This document shows, piece by piece, positions 40,580-48,817 of a stretch of 64,000 bases of DNA; within the stretch, counting starts at the first letter, position 1, and each line of letters opens with the position of its first letter. Position numbers and translations under genes: made by a program. The notes under the pieces were generated by a model, which ran no database searches, was not told the DNA's origin, and was given only the letters and a program-made list of their open reading frames with translations. This stretch comes from GCA-2746795 sp964643965 (lineage in GTDB: Bacteria > Chloroflexota > Anaerolineae > Promineifilales > Promineifilaceae), in contig CAZXVH010000012.1 in the NCBI GenBank assembly GCA_964643965.1, forward strand, positions 9,735-73,734, read 5' to 3'.

Positions 40580-41716
40580 CTATCGCCTGCGTAAAAAGGC
40601 AGGGATATCCAGGTTATTAGGGGTAAACTTCGGCTGTACCGGTTCCTTCTCCCGTTCCTCGCGTACCGGCGCTGGTTGAGAAGGCGCTGGCTGTCGCTGG
40701 GGCGGGGTAGTCACTGGCGTGGCCGAATGGGAATATTGTTGTTGCACCAGTTGGCGACGAGTCAGGGAACGCTCGAAGCCGGTGGCGATAACTGTGATGC
40801 GTAGCTCGTCACCCATATTTTCGTCGATGACAGCGCCGAAAATCATATTGGCGTCCGGGTGCGCTGTTTCACGGATAATGGCCGCAGCTTGATTGACCTC
40901 GTAGAGGCTCATATCCGGCCCTCCGGTGACGTTGAACAAGATGCCATGTGCGCCATCAATGGTCACATCTAGCAGGCGAGAGCTAATCGCTTGTTCTGCG
41001 GCAAGGCGGGCGCGATCATCTCCTTCACCATGTCCCACAGCCATGAGGGCCGCCCCGCCTTGTGACATAATCGTTTTGACATCGGCAAAATCCAGGTTGA
41101 TAAGACCGGGGATAGTGATCAATTCGCTGATGCCTTGAATGCCCTGGCGCAGCACGTCATCGGCCATTTGGAAGGATTCAGTGAGGGAGACGCGCTTGTC
41201 AGTCAGTTCCAGCAGCCGATCATTGGGGATGATAATGAGGGTGTCCACGTGTTCTTTCAGTTGTTCAATGCCTTGTTCAGCGGATTTGGTGCGCTGGCTG
41301 CCTTCAAAGAGGAAGGGACGGGTGACTACGCCGATGGTTAAAGCGCCCATTTCCCGGGCCGCTTTGGCGATGACGGGCGCCGCGCCAGTGCCAGTGCCGC
41401 CACCCATGCCGGCCGTGACAAACACCATATCGGAGCCTTGAATGACCTCAAAGATATCTTCCATGGACTCATTGGCTGCTTTTTCGCCTTGTTCAGGATG
41501 GCCGCCTGCGCCTAAGCCGCGCGTCAGCTTGTCGCCAATGCGTACGCGCACGGGGGCATCAGATAAGATCAGGGCTTGATTGTCCGTGTTGACGGCGATG
41601 AAATCGACGCCGGTGACGCCTTCACGGATCATGCGGTTGATGGCATTACAGCCACCGCCGCCCACGCCAACCACACGAATACAGGCTATATTTTCCAGCT
41701 CAGGTGTTCTTTGCAT
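40580..41716 (-). CDS. ftsZ: Cell division GTPase FtsZ
   Basis: Tubulin homologue forming the division ring. 378 residues from the ATG at 41716, chosen by the ribosome site AGAGGGT; the longer frame upstream overlaps another gene. G-V-G-G-G-G-C-N-A and the tubulin signature G-G-G-T-G-T-G-A-A are intact, as is N-x-D-x-x-D (L-I-N-L-D-F-A-D-V). The Pro-rich linker ends in D-I-P-A-F-L-R-R-R, the conserved C-terminal peptide that binds FtsA or other anchors. No ftsA, ftsQ or mur genes are adjacent; instead a small HTH gene precedes it by 19 bases. Confidence 0.97.
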   Translation of the reverse strand: MQRTPELENIACIRVVGVGGGGCNAINRMIREGVTGVDFIAVNTDNQALILSDAPVRVRIGDKLTRGLGAGGHPEQGEKAANESMEDIFEVIQGSDMVFVTAGMGGGTGTGAAPVIAKAAREMGALTIGVVTRPFLFEGSQRTKSAEQGIEQLKEHVDTLIIIPNDRLLELTDKRVSLTESFQMADDVLRQGIQGISELITIPGLINLDFADVKTIMSQGGAALMAVGHGEGDDRARLAAEQAISSRLLDVTIDGAHGILFNVTGGPDMSLYEVNQAAAIIRETAHPDANMIFGAVIDENMGDELRITVIATGFERSLTRRQLVQQQYSHSATPVTTPPQRQPAPSQPAPVREEREKEPVQPKFTPNNLDIPAFLRRR

Positions 41717-41735
41717 CTTGCTACCCTCTTGATTC

Positions 41736-41948
41736 TTACAATAACGTCGCTTTGTTGCCCGGGCGGGGATCGTAACGACTGGCATATTGTTCCAGAGTGG
41801 ATTTTTCCACCAACCATTTGTTGCCAAATTTGATGGCCGGCAATTTCCCCTGGCGGATGAGTCTCCTCACCGATTCCGGGTGAATATTCAGGCGATCACT
41901 GACTTCTTGTACGCCTGCGTAGTTGTCTAATAAATCATCTTTTGCCAT
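41736..41948 (-). CDS. Small excisionase/MerR-type HTH protein, cotranscribed with ftsZ
   Basis: 70 residues. Y-A-G-V-Q-E-V-S-D-R-L-N-I-H-P-E-S-V-R-R split over the helix-turn-helix, then I-R-Q-G-K-L-P-A-I-K-F-G-N-K-W-L-V, the wing typical of excisionase-like (HTH_17) and BldC-type proteins. Stand-alone, without a recombination gene nearby, so a phage excisionase role is unlikely. It ends 19 bases before ftsZ and shares its promoter, which is crowded with TACAACA half-sites. Inference: a regulator of the ftsZ operon, probably of its own promoter. The exact family cannot be fixed from sequence alone. Confidence 0.85.
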   Translation of the reverse strand: MAKDDLLDNYAGVQEVSDRLNIHPESVRRLIRQGKLPAIKFGNKWLVEKSTLEQYASRYDPRPGNKATLL

Positions 41949-41979
41949 ACGACCCTGCTTCTTCAGGCAATGCGGGATA

Positions 41980-42054
41980 TTACAACAATTCTACTGTTGT
42001 AAAAATACAACAAAACATAAGATCTGTCAAGTGTTATGTTGAGATTGTACAACA
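41980..42054 (-). promoter_or_regulatory. Promoter and operator region of the HTH-ftsZ operon
   Basis: Minus-strand promoter TTGACA (42030-42025), 17-base spacer, TATTTT (42007-42002). Four half-sites of TACAACA/TGTTGTA lie at 41981-41987, 41995-42001, 42006-42012 and 42048-42054; the pair 41995-42012 forms TGTTGTA-AAAA-TACAACA directly over the -10 box, and TTGTACAA at 42045-42052 is itself palindromic. This is the layout of a repressor-controlled promoter; the HTH product is the obvious candidate. Confidence 0.75.
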
Positions 42055-42183
42055 GATCTAAAAGTGAAGGGTGAAAGATGAAGGTCGACCAGAGCTGACA
42101 ACTTTATTGAAGCCGATCCTAACTGGAGAGTGTTTGCTTTGCTTCTTGTTCCATGTGCCGGTGGAATGATTGGGCAGGCTGGT

Positions 42184-42444
42184 TTAAATTTCTTCTCCTA
42201 ACCGTTCCATTACCCACATTCTGATCATTGTTTGATACCCAATACCTTTACTTACAGCTACCGATTTCAGCTGGTCGATTACGGAAGGATCCAACCGTAA
42301 AGATATTTGTTTCATAGCCGGCCGGGCATCAATAAAAGTCATATTAACGGCTTCGGTCTCATCAAAAAAGTCTGTAGAATCGTGCGAATCCCCAAAATTG
42401 GCTTCTTCTTGTTCCGTCTTAAATTGAGGAATCTTATCAACCAT
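42184..42444 (-). CDS. CopG/BrnA-type antitoxin
   Basis: 86 residues. The C-terminal half has the ribbon-helix-helix-like pattern M-K-Q-I-S-L-R-L-D-P-S-V-I-D-Q-L-K-S-V-A followed by G-I-G-Y-Q-T-M-I-R-M-W-V, typical of BrnA/CopG antitoxins that neutralise a BrnT-like toxin by their N-terminal part and bind DNA by the rest. Intact, with a start 9 bases after the end of the toxin frame. Because the toxin upstream is broken, this may now be a relic or act on a related toxin elsewhere. Confidence 0.8.
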   Translation of the reverse strand: MVDKIPQFKTEQEEANFGDSHDSTDFFDETEAVNMTFIDARPAMKQISLRLDPSVIDQLKSVAVSKGIGYQTMIRMWVMERLGEEI

Positions 42445-42453
42445 AGTTACACC

Positions 42454-42722
42454 TCACTTTCGCTTGAAATACCGCTTTTCTGCCGATGTCACATCACGTG
42501 CGGAAATCACTTTGATCTGTTTGTCTTTCCATGCAAAAACGACAAACAAGTAACGACCATCATCTGACGGCCATATAGCAAGTATTTGTCTCCCTTTGTT
42601 CGCCTAACTTTATACGGTGGATTGAAGAACGTTTCTTCAACTTCATCGGGAGCGACATGATGCTTCCAATCCAGCTTATCAACGACCCAATCTGCCCAGA
42701 TGAATCCTTCAATCCGCCGCGT
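42454..42722 (-). pseudogene. BrnT-like toxin, broken by frameshift and lost start
   Basis: Reading the minus strand gives F-I-W-A-D-W-V-V-D-K-L, W-K-H-H-V-A-P-D-E-V-E-E-T-F-F-N-P-P, then Y-L-L-Y-G-R, after which the frame must shift by one base near 42566 to continue D-D-G-R-Y-L-F-V-V-F-A-W-K-D and V-I-S-A-R-D-V-T. These are the ordered motifs of BrnT-type RNases. The expected start codon is ACG (42722-42720). Position directly before the antitoxin gene is canonical. One missing base could be an assembly error, but the missing start is a second independent lesion. Confidence 0.75.
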
Positions 42723-42766
42723 TGTCCACCTCTGTCAAACAGGTTTTGTATATACATTGCATATTG

Positions 42767-42795
42767 ATTATAAATGCCAGGATAAAGGGTGTTAA
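42767..42795 (-). promoter_or_regulatory. Promoter of the toxin-antitoxin operon
   Basis: TTAACA, 17-base spacer, perfect TATAAT on the minus strand, 45 bases before the toxin frame. It is intact although the toxin is not. Confidence 0.7.
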
Positions 42796-42849
42796 ACTCA
42801 GGGGACGTCATCTAAACGACATGCTGCTACTTCATTAGTCGGAGGGAGA

Positions 42850-44076
42850 TTAACTTAGCAATATCCCCCCAATAGAAACAAGCGAATTATCTTCCGCATC
42901 GGCCGGGCAGTGGGCGTAGGCGACGGTGAGACCAGCAGAGACGCTTTCCAGGTAGCGGAGCATGAGGTAGATGGAGGAGAAGCCACAGATTTTGTTACGA
43001 TCTTCAACGGCCGCAATTTGGGCGTAAAAATCAGCGGCGTCACCCTGGCGGATGGCGCTCATCATGGCTTCATCGGTTGTTTTGAGGGCGGCGCGGCGGG
43101 GGGCGTCCATCTTGAAGTTGTCGCCGAAGTTGGGGCCGACGTGGGCGAAATCGACGGAGGCCACGACCAATACTTTTTTGCCGGCCGTTTCCCGTTGCAG
43201 GGTTTCGATAACGGCCGTTAATCCCCCATCTTCCCTCGGATGCCCCCCATTCTTCACAAAATGCTGAAACGAGCCGCACAGGATGGGAACCATCGGCTTC
43301 GGCTCTAATCCCAGCCGTTGGGTGGTGTAGTGCAGCCACACGGCCGACAGTTCGATGGCGTGTTCTTTGATGTGATGCGCTTCTTCGGCAAAGGCGGCTT
43401 CTTCGCCGATGGCGGCAGCCAGTTTGTCAACGAGTTCTAGCTCGGCGGGCAGGACGCCGTAGGGGGTGGCGTAAGCCTGGCGCGTCAGGGTAACAGTTCC
43501 CGGACCGCCGTTGTGGTCGGTGCCAAAGATGAGGATGAGGTCTGCTTCGGCAACGGCCGTTTCTGCCCGCCGCCATGTTTTGGCATAAACCGGGCCGCCT
43601 CGTTGATAGTCGATATGGGGAGAGATGACGCCGCGTCCCCGCCAACCCTGCCAGCCGCTCAAATCATCCCCCTTTTCATACGTTTCAAAAAGCGCCGTTA
43701 ATGCTTTGGGATCGGCCGGATAACTTAAATCGGCCAGGGCGGGTGGGCGGAAGGGGGCTTTGCGGTATGCCGCCACCATGTCGGCCTGAACCTGGCGGGC
43801 GTGCCCGTTTTCCAGCAGGCAGGCTTGATCCAATTGAGCCAGCGTGTCGAGGATGATGTCGTAAGACACCTCGTCGCCGATATAGGCGCAGAAGGCGGCG
43901 TGAATTTCTTGAGGGGTGCGTGTCCCGTCACAAAAAATGAGCATGTGGGCGAAGACGGTCGGCATGATGAGTTGGTAGGGAGTCAATTGCAGGGGATCGC
44001 GCAAATACCACATTTGCTGGCCCTGGTGGTAGACGGGCTGGAAATCAAGAGGGCGGAGACGGGGTTTTTCAGTCAT
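42850..44076 (-). CDS. MEMO-family protein (AmmeMemoRadiSam system protein B type)
   Basis: 408 residues. The C-terminal about 280 residues are a MEMO fold: S-P-H-I-D-Y near residue 150, F-G-T-D-H-N, A-S-V-D-F-A-H-V-G, and the late H-C-P. In the known three-gene systems MEMO works with an AMMECR1 domain and a radical SAM protein; neither is beside it here. The N-terminal 120 residues form a helical, winged-helix-like extension (D-G-T-R-T-P-Q-E-I-H-A-A-F) that resembles peptide-binding PqqD-type domains. No ribosome site is visible; a long hairpin sits 15 bases upstream of the start. Confidence 0.82.
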   Translation of the reverse strand: MTEKPRLRPLDFQPVYHQGQQMWYLRDPLQLTPYQLIMPTVFAHMLIFCDGTRTPQEIHAAFCAYIGDEVSYDIILDTLAQLDQACLLENGHARQVQADMVAAYRKAPFRPPALADLSYPADPKALTALFETYEKGDDLSGWQGWRGRGVISPHIDYQRGGPVYAKTWRRAETAVAEADLILIFGTDHNGGPGTVTLTRQAYATPYGVLPAELELVDKLAAAIGEEAAFAEEAHHIKEHAIELSAVWLHYTTQRLGLEPKPMVPILCGSFQHFVKNGGHPREDGGLTAVIETLQRETAGKKVLVVASVDFAHVGPNFGDNFKMDAPRRAALKTTDEAMMSAIRQGDAADFYAQIAAVEDRNKICGFSSIYLMLRYLESVSAGLTVAYAHCPADAEDNSLVSIGGILLS

Positions 44077-44090
44077 AAGAATTTAATACA

Positions 44091-44142
44091 AAGAAACAAA
44101 GGGACAAAGGTTTTTCTTTGTATCTTTGTCCCTTTGTTTCTT
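44091..44142. repeat. 19-bp perfect hairpin, CAAAGGGAC type
   Basis: AAGAAACAAAGGGACAAAG and its reverse complement, 14-base loop. Lies between the FHA gene and the MEMO gene on the minus strand. No T-run; looks like a miniature inverted-repeat element rather than a terminator. Confidence 0.85.
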
Positions 44143-44156
44143 CGTAATAAGGTTTT

Positions 44157-44825
44157 TTAAGGACACAGCGGCGCAAAGCCAAAAGGCCCTAATAACAACT
44201 GCCATAAGGGTTGCAAAGGGCCACAGTAAAGCAGACGTCCCTGTTCGTAAGCGTCCAGGAAAAAGAGCGTGGCGGTGCAGCAGAAAAAGAGCAAAACTAA
44301 TACGCCACAGCCTACCAGGGCATTGCGCCGACAAGATGAAGCAGGGGCCTGTTCTTCCATCACTACTGGCATTGGGGCCGCCATGACCGGGGGAGGAGCG
44401 GCTGGCGGTCGCGCTTCTGGTTTATATTGGGGTGAGCGGGCTGCCGGTTGGGCGGCTGAAGGGGGTAGGCCCGGCAATTCGATGGGCAGGGTAGACTCCG
44501 CTTCATACAGTAAACGCACCGCTTCGCCCAGCTCAATGATGTCGCCATCATGCAGGGGTGTAAGGCCCACGATGCGCCGGTCGTTGACGAAGGTGCCGTT
44601 GGTGCTGCCCAGGTCTTCCACGGCGTACTCTGCGCCCTGCCGCACTAGCCGGGCATGTTTGCGCGAGATTTCCGGGTCGGGGATGCTGATTTCGTTGGCG
44701 GGGGAACGGCCGATGGTGATTTGCGCCGCGGTTATATCAAATGTTTGGCCGGGCTGTGGCCCCAGTTGAACGACCAGATGGGCGGTGCCCGGCGAGTCGC
44801 CGGGCAGGGTGACAGGTTGGTTCAT
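44157..44825 (-). CDS. FHA-domain membrane protein
   Basis: 222 residues. N-terminal FHA domain (about 15-110): I-G-R-S-P-A-N-E-I-S, S-R-K-H-A-R-L, G-S-T-N-G-T-F-V-N, the phosphothreonine-binding signature. Then a Pro/Ala-rich linker and one membrane helix (about 170-190: V-G-C-G-V-L-V-L-L-F-F-C-C) with a short Cys-containing tail. Binds phosphorylated partners, presumably from a Ser/Thr kinase encoded elsewhere. Divergent from the coiled-coil genes. Confidence 0.88.
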   Translation of the reverse strand: MNQPVTLPGDSPGTAHLVVQLGPQPGQTFDITAAQITIGRSPANEISIPDPEISRKHARLVRQGAEYAVEDLGSTNGTFVNDRRIVGLTPLHDGDIIELGEAVRLLYEAESTLPIELPGLPPSAAQPAARSPQYKPEARPPAAPPPVMAAPMPVVMEEQAPASSCRRNALVGCGVLVLLFFCCTATLFFLDAYEQGRLLYCGPLQPLWQLLLGPFGFAPLCP

Positions 44826-45117
44826 GGTTGCTCCTGGATTTTTCTCCAGTCAGTAGATTCCTGTAGGAGTCGGATTAAGTTGCGTTCAGTATAGAAATGT
44901 CAGGAGTTTTTGTCAAAGGCGTGCCTGGTTTTGGCTGTCCCTACCTGTGGTCGATAGAGACGAGGAGTGAGCTTATTGAAGTTCGGCCTTGCAGAAGTCA
45001 GGATTCGGGTAAACTACACTCTCGTTTGGCGTTGAGATCGTGTAGAATAAAGGTATCTTGTTGCCCGGCAACTTTGCAACCTGCAACCCTGACACTTCTC
45101 TCTCCGTAAGGATGCTT

Positions 45118-45918
45118 ATGATGACAGATGAAAACGATATTGACGATACTGTGATAGAACCAGAAGAAACCGAGGCCACGACGCCCGTTAAAGCAGCGGC
45201 TTTAAGGAGTGACTCTGCTGTGGATCAAGAACCTGTTTTAGAGGAGGAGCCGGTGGTTATTTCAACGCCGCCTCCTCCGGCGGCAGCGCCGCCGCCCGCC
45301 CCCGTTTCCCAGAGACGCGGCTGTATTTTGCTTTTTTGGGGGGCGGGGCTGGGCGCTGTATTAGGCACAGTGTTGACGCTCTCCATTCTCTTGGGCTTAA
45401 ACGGCTCCCTGACGTTTGCCAGCACGGACGCCCAACTGCGGCGGGCTATTAACGATACCCGCAGTGAACAGGAAGGCTTGTCCAATGTGGTGGCTACCCG
45501 GGCGGCGCATCTGGAAGCGATAGCGACCCAGGTAGGGCAGCTCGATTTAGAGCAGAAAAGTGCAGACGAGGCGATGTTGACAGTGGCGGCTGAATTGCAA
45601 GAGGTGGAAGGGGGGATAACGGCCGTTGCCACCCACATAAGCAGCCTGGATAATCGTCTCGACAATACCGAAGCGGAGATGGCCGATGTGGTAGAGTCCG
45701 CCAATGCCGTAAACGCCTTCCTGGCCGGCTTAAGGAATCTGCTGAACGAACTGGAAGGGACGCCAACTGCCACCGCTGCCGCCTCCCCTTCGGCCACGCC
45801 CACCCCGGCGCAGACGGCGACGGTTTCCGGCACGGCGGTCAGCACAACCCGGCCCACGCGCACCCCCAGGCCGACGAGTACACCGCTGCCTTTACCTACC
45901 AGCGCCAATGAACCGTAA
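45118..45918 (+). CDS. Single-pass coiled-coil protein with Thr/Pro tail
   Basis: About 266 residues from the ATG at 45118 (AAGGA ribosome site; 45121 and 45112 are also possible). Acidic N-terminus, Pro-rich segment, membrane helix near residue 85-105 (L-L-F-W-G-A-G-L-G-A-V-L-G-T-V-L-T), long heptad-like region (Leu and Ala at regular spacing, about 115-215) facing outside, and a Thr/Pro-rich end. Architecture repeats in the next gene. I recognise no enzymatic motif; a structural or envelope role is likely. Confidence 0.65.
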   Translation: MMTDENDIDDTVIEPEETEATTPVKAAALRSDSAVDQEPVLEEEPVVISTPPPPAAAPPPAPVSQRRGCILLFWGAGLGAVLGTVLTLSILLGLNGSLTFASTDAQLRRAINDTRSEQEGLSNVVATRAAHLEAIATQVGQLDLEQKSADEAMLTVAAELQEVEGGITAVATHISSLDNRLDNTEAEMADVVESANAVNAFLAGLRNLLNELEGTPTATAAASPSATPTPAQTATVSGTAVSTTRPTRTPRPTSTPLPLPTSANEP

Positions 45919-45929
45919 ATGGTGGACAG

Positions 45930-46172
45930 AGAGCAGTGAACAGTGGACAGTGGACAGTGGGTAGTGAACAGTGGACAGTGGACAGTGGGTAGTGAACAGT
46001 GGGCAGTGGACAGTGNNNNNNNNNNNNNNNNNNNNNNNNNNNNNNNNNNNNNNNNNNNNNNNNNNNNNNNNNNNNNNNNNNNNNNNNNNNNNNNNNNNNN
46101 NNNNNNNNNNNNNNNGTAGTGAACAGTGGACAGTGGACAGTGGGTAGTGAACAGTGGGCAGTGGACAGTGAA
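45930..46172. repeat. CAGTGGACAGTGAACAGTG tandem array with 100-N gap
   Basis: Degenerate units of CAGTGGA/CAGTGAA/CAGTGGGTAGTGAA begin just after the stop of the previous gene. A run of 100 N (46016-46115) hides the middle, and the right end continues to about 46172. Same family as the arrays at 6564 and 13008 but opposite orientation. The rest of the 45919-46222 spacer has no gene. Confidence 0.95.
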
Positions 46173-46222
46173 CAGGGCAGCAGCCAAGAAGTTGAACTTC
46201 CAAGACGACGGGAGAATAAATA

Positions 46223-47278
46223 ATGAGTAATAACAATACAACAGCGCGATCAGGCTGCGGCCCTCGATTGGTATGGTTGGCGAAGGCAGTTTTTACAGTG
46301 CTGCTCGTCGTCGGCGTCATTGTGGGCATTCTTTGGGGCGGCTTTATGATTTACGAGATGGTGCAGACGGAGATTGACCGCTCGGCAAACAGCGTGGCTA
46401 CTCGTTTTGGCGCTCAGGAATCGCGCATTGATGTGCTGCGCCGCGAAGTGGACGACCTGGTGTTGGCCAGTCCCGGCCAGGCAGAGCGCATCCGCCAGCT
46501 TGAGCAAGCGCTGGCCACCGCCAACAGCCAGATACAAGCCCTGGACGTAGACCTGAGGCAGCAAGACGCCCTCCTGGAGGCGCTGGCCGCCGATATGGCC
46601 GTCACTCTGAGCAACGATGAAACGGCCGCTGGCAGTTTGACCACGCTTGGCGAAGGGCTGGCGGCGCTGCAAGGAGATTTCAACGAAGCCAGTCTGCGCC
46701 TGGACAAATTTGGCGGGGAAGTGGATACCCTGACTGGAGAAGTGACCGCGTTTGGCGAAACGGCCGTTTCTGCCCAAGAACAGGCGGCGTTAGCGGAAAC
46801 GGCCGTTTCCGATATGGGCCACACCCTCATGATCTTCCGCGCCTGGGAACTGATCGCCCGCGCCCGTTTGCGCCTGCTGGAAAACAATCTGGGTCTGGCC
46901 CAGGCAGATGTGGCAGAGGCGGACGAGATGCTGCAATTTTTGATTGTGGCGCTGCCAGAAGAGGCTGCTGAAAGCGCCGCCATGCAAACCGTGCAAACCC
47001 GCCTGGCCCTGGCCGCCGATAATCTGATACTCGCTCCGGCTATTGCCGCCGCCGACTTAGAAACTGCCTGGGATGTATTGGACAAAATTTTGATGGCCCG
47101 CCTGCTGGCCGGGGAAGAATTGGCAGTGGAAATAGAAGTGGAAACGGAAACGGCCGTTCCCGTTGAAGCGGCCCAAACATCCACCCCGGAATCCACCCCA
47201 ATCATCCCAGCAGTCACGCCTACCCCTGAAACAGCGCCCACCCTTGCCCCCATGGAAACGCCTACACCCACCTCATAA
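46223..47278 (+). CDS. Single-pass coiled-coil protein, paralogous architecture to its neighbour
   Basis: 351 residues. Membrane helix near residues 18-42 (A-V-F-T-V-L-L-V-V-G-V-I-V-G-I-L-W), then a long coiled coil (about 50-190), a compact helical domain (R-A-W-E-L-I-A-R-A-R-L-R-L-L-E-N-N-L-G-L-A-Q split over two helices), and a Thr/Pro-rich tail like the previous protein. The helical domain vaguely resembles HemX-type or TPR-like repeats. No catalytic motif. The pair may form an envelope complex. Confidence 0.65.
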   Translation: MSNNNTTARSGCGPRLVWLAKAVFTVLLVVGVIVGILWGGFMIYEMVQTEIDRSANSVATRFGAQESRIDVLRREVDDLVLASPGQAERIRQLEQALATANSQIQALDVDLRQQDALLEALAADMAVTLSNDETAAGSLTTLGEGLAALQGDFNEASLRLDKFGGEVDTLTGEVTAFGETAVSAQEQAALAETAVSDMGHTLMIFRAWELIARARLRLLENNLGLAQADVAEADEMLQFLIVALPEEAAESAAMQTVQTRLALAADNLILAPAIAAADLETAWDVLDKILMARLLAGEELAVEIEVETETAVPVEAAQTSTPESTPIIPAVTPTPETAPTLAPMETPTPTS

Positions 47279-47315
47279 AGAAACGGGAGGCGTGAGGGTT
47301 TTCATACTTCACGCC

Positions 47316-48029
47316 TTACCCCGCTCTGATAATATTGTCCCAGACCAACTCGCGCTCTGCGTTGCTGGCAAAAGAAAGATAGACGGTGCGTGGGACGCCC
47401 TTTTTCTTGTTATGCTCCCTGCCAGACATAAACTGTGATACTTGTTGTGACTCAAAATCTGGGCCAAACTCAGACAGCAGCGTCACAGCCAGCGTTTCTC
47501 GGGGACGAGCGCCAAAGAGCAACCATCCTTTTTGTACCTGCTGGAGGGTGGAGGCATTAAAGAACTGATAGCGGTACTTTTTCGTTTTGCGCTGCTGCAC
47601 CATGATAATATGTTCGCCCAAAGGAACCTGCCAATATTCGGCCGGCCGTAGCAGCATAAAGTCGTCCTGGTCACTCACACTGAAAACGCCGGTAGCCCAG
47701 GTTTTCACCTTCTGATTCGGCGGTAGGTTTGGCTGCGCCTTGTCTGGGAAAGACAGGGGGCCATCATCGGCGACAAAGTGACTGTAACCGGCTCTTTTGG
47801 CCCGCCAATAGCTAAAGTAAACCCAGATGAGGAGAACGGCCGTTACCCCCACCATCAACTCGCCCCAACGCAAAATGAACGCAGAAGCCAGCAGCGCCAC
47901 AGCCAGCAGCTTAATCCAGCCGCCAATCGTTATACCGACAACCGTGCGTAGGCTGGTGTGATAGGTAAAAGCATAGGCGTTACTCAAATAGCGGTAATAG
48001 AGACGCTTGAAAATGGGTAAATCGTGCAT
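47316..48029 (-). CDS. Membrane protein of unknown function
   Basis: 237 residues. Two closely spaced helices near residues 36-75 (W-I-K-L-L-A-V-A-L-L-A, M-V-G-V-T-A-V-L-L-I-W-V-Y-F), then about 160 soluble residues with many aromatic and basic positions (R-K-T-K-K-Y-R-Y-Q-F-F-N-A). The soluble part could be a PH-like or similar lipid-contacting fold, but this is a guess. Separated by 11 bases from the methyltransferase gene upstream, so probably in one operon with it. Confidence 0.6.
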   Translation of the reverse strand: MHDLPIFKRLYYRYLSNAYAFTYHTSLRTVVGITIGGWIKLLAVALLASAFILRWGELMVGVTAVLLIWVYFSYWRAKRAGYSHFVADDGPLSFPDKAQPNLPPNQKVKTWATGVFSVSDQDDFMLLRPAEYWQVPLGEHIIMVQQRKTKKYRYQFFNASTLQQVQKGWLLFGARPRETLAVTLLSEFGPDFESQQVSQFMSGREHNKKKGVPRTVYLSFASNAERELVWDNIIRAG

Positions 48030-48040
48030 GGGGCATCATC

Positions 48041-48751
48041 CTATTTTTGCAGGCAGCCCACCAGGTGCAGGCGGCGTTTTGGCGCCAGCCGCCCGTCTGC
48101 CCATATCATCCCTTTGAACAGGGCGGCGTTGAAGGCGAGGTAGGTGGGATCGGCGATGAAGAGCATCTCCTGGCAGGTGAGTTGGCTTTGTTGGCAGAGG
48201 GCGAGAACGGCCGTTTCCGTATTAGCGCGGTAGAAAGTGGGGAAGGCGTCTGCCTCCGCCCGGCCGTAAAAACGAGCCACCAGCCGTCCCTGCACCTGTG
48301 AAAAGCGGCCCAGTCCCCGGTTTAGCGCCGACAGTGGATGGCGGGCGTTTGGCGTGATGAAAATGAAGACGCCGCCCGGTTTTAAGACACGGCTGATTTG
48401 ATTGAAGGTCAATAACGGCCGTGCCAAATGCTCCAACAACCAACTGGCAAACACCAGATCAAACGAGTGGGCGGCAAAGGGCAGGGCGTCGCTTAACGCC
48501 GCCGCCCGAGGCAGCGCCAGCCGGTGTTCGCGCAGCGACAATTCGTCCGGGTCCACCCCGGCAATTTGCGTTAGCGGATGCGCCAACTGCTCCACCAATC
48601 CGCCCCGACCGCAGCCCAAATCCAGCACCCGTGAATCAGGCGGCAAGTGCTGGCGCACCAGGTTAGCATACACCTCTGTCGCCGGCCGCCAGCCAGGGTT
48701 CATCATCCGGTATTGTTCGCGCAGCGCATTTTGTCGTTCTAAAGAAAGCAT
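48041..48751 (-). CDS. Class I SAM-dependent methyltransferase
   Basis: 236 residues. V-L-D-L-G-C-G-R-G-G is motif I; G-V-D-P-D is motif II; F-A-S-W-L-L-E-H-L-A is motif IV; L-K-P-G-G-V-F-I-F-I-T-P is motif post-IV, the pattern of Methyltransf_11-type enzymes that act on small molecules or lipids. Substrate unknown. Confidence 0.85.
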   Translation of the reverse strand: MLSLERQNALREQYRMMNPGWRPATEVYANLVRQHLPPDSRVLDLGCGRGGLVEQLAHPLTQIAGVDPDELSLREHRLALPRAAALSDALPFAAHSFDLVFASWLLEHLARPLLTFNQISRVLKPGGVFIFITPNARHPLSALNRGLGRFSQVQGRLVARFYGRAEADAFPTFYRANTETAVLALCQQSQLTCQEMLFIADPTYLAFNAALFKGMIWADGRLAPKRRLHLVGCLQK

Positions 48752-48817
48752 ATTGGCGTATAATTCTAATCAATAAAGCGATCCTATGCGAATGGGTATT
48801 CCGTGGGAAGCAGGTGG

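Noticed and set aside
40366..40620. 84-residue plus-strand frame
   Set aside because: Runs through two terminators and into the end of ftsZ.
41736..41948. Phage excisionase
   Set aside because: No integrase, attachment site or other phage gene; the operon with ftsZ suggests a chromosomal regulator.
46414..47271. 285-residue minus-strand frame
   Set aside because: Shadow of the coiled-coil gene; composition mirrors its codons and it has no independent signals.
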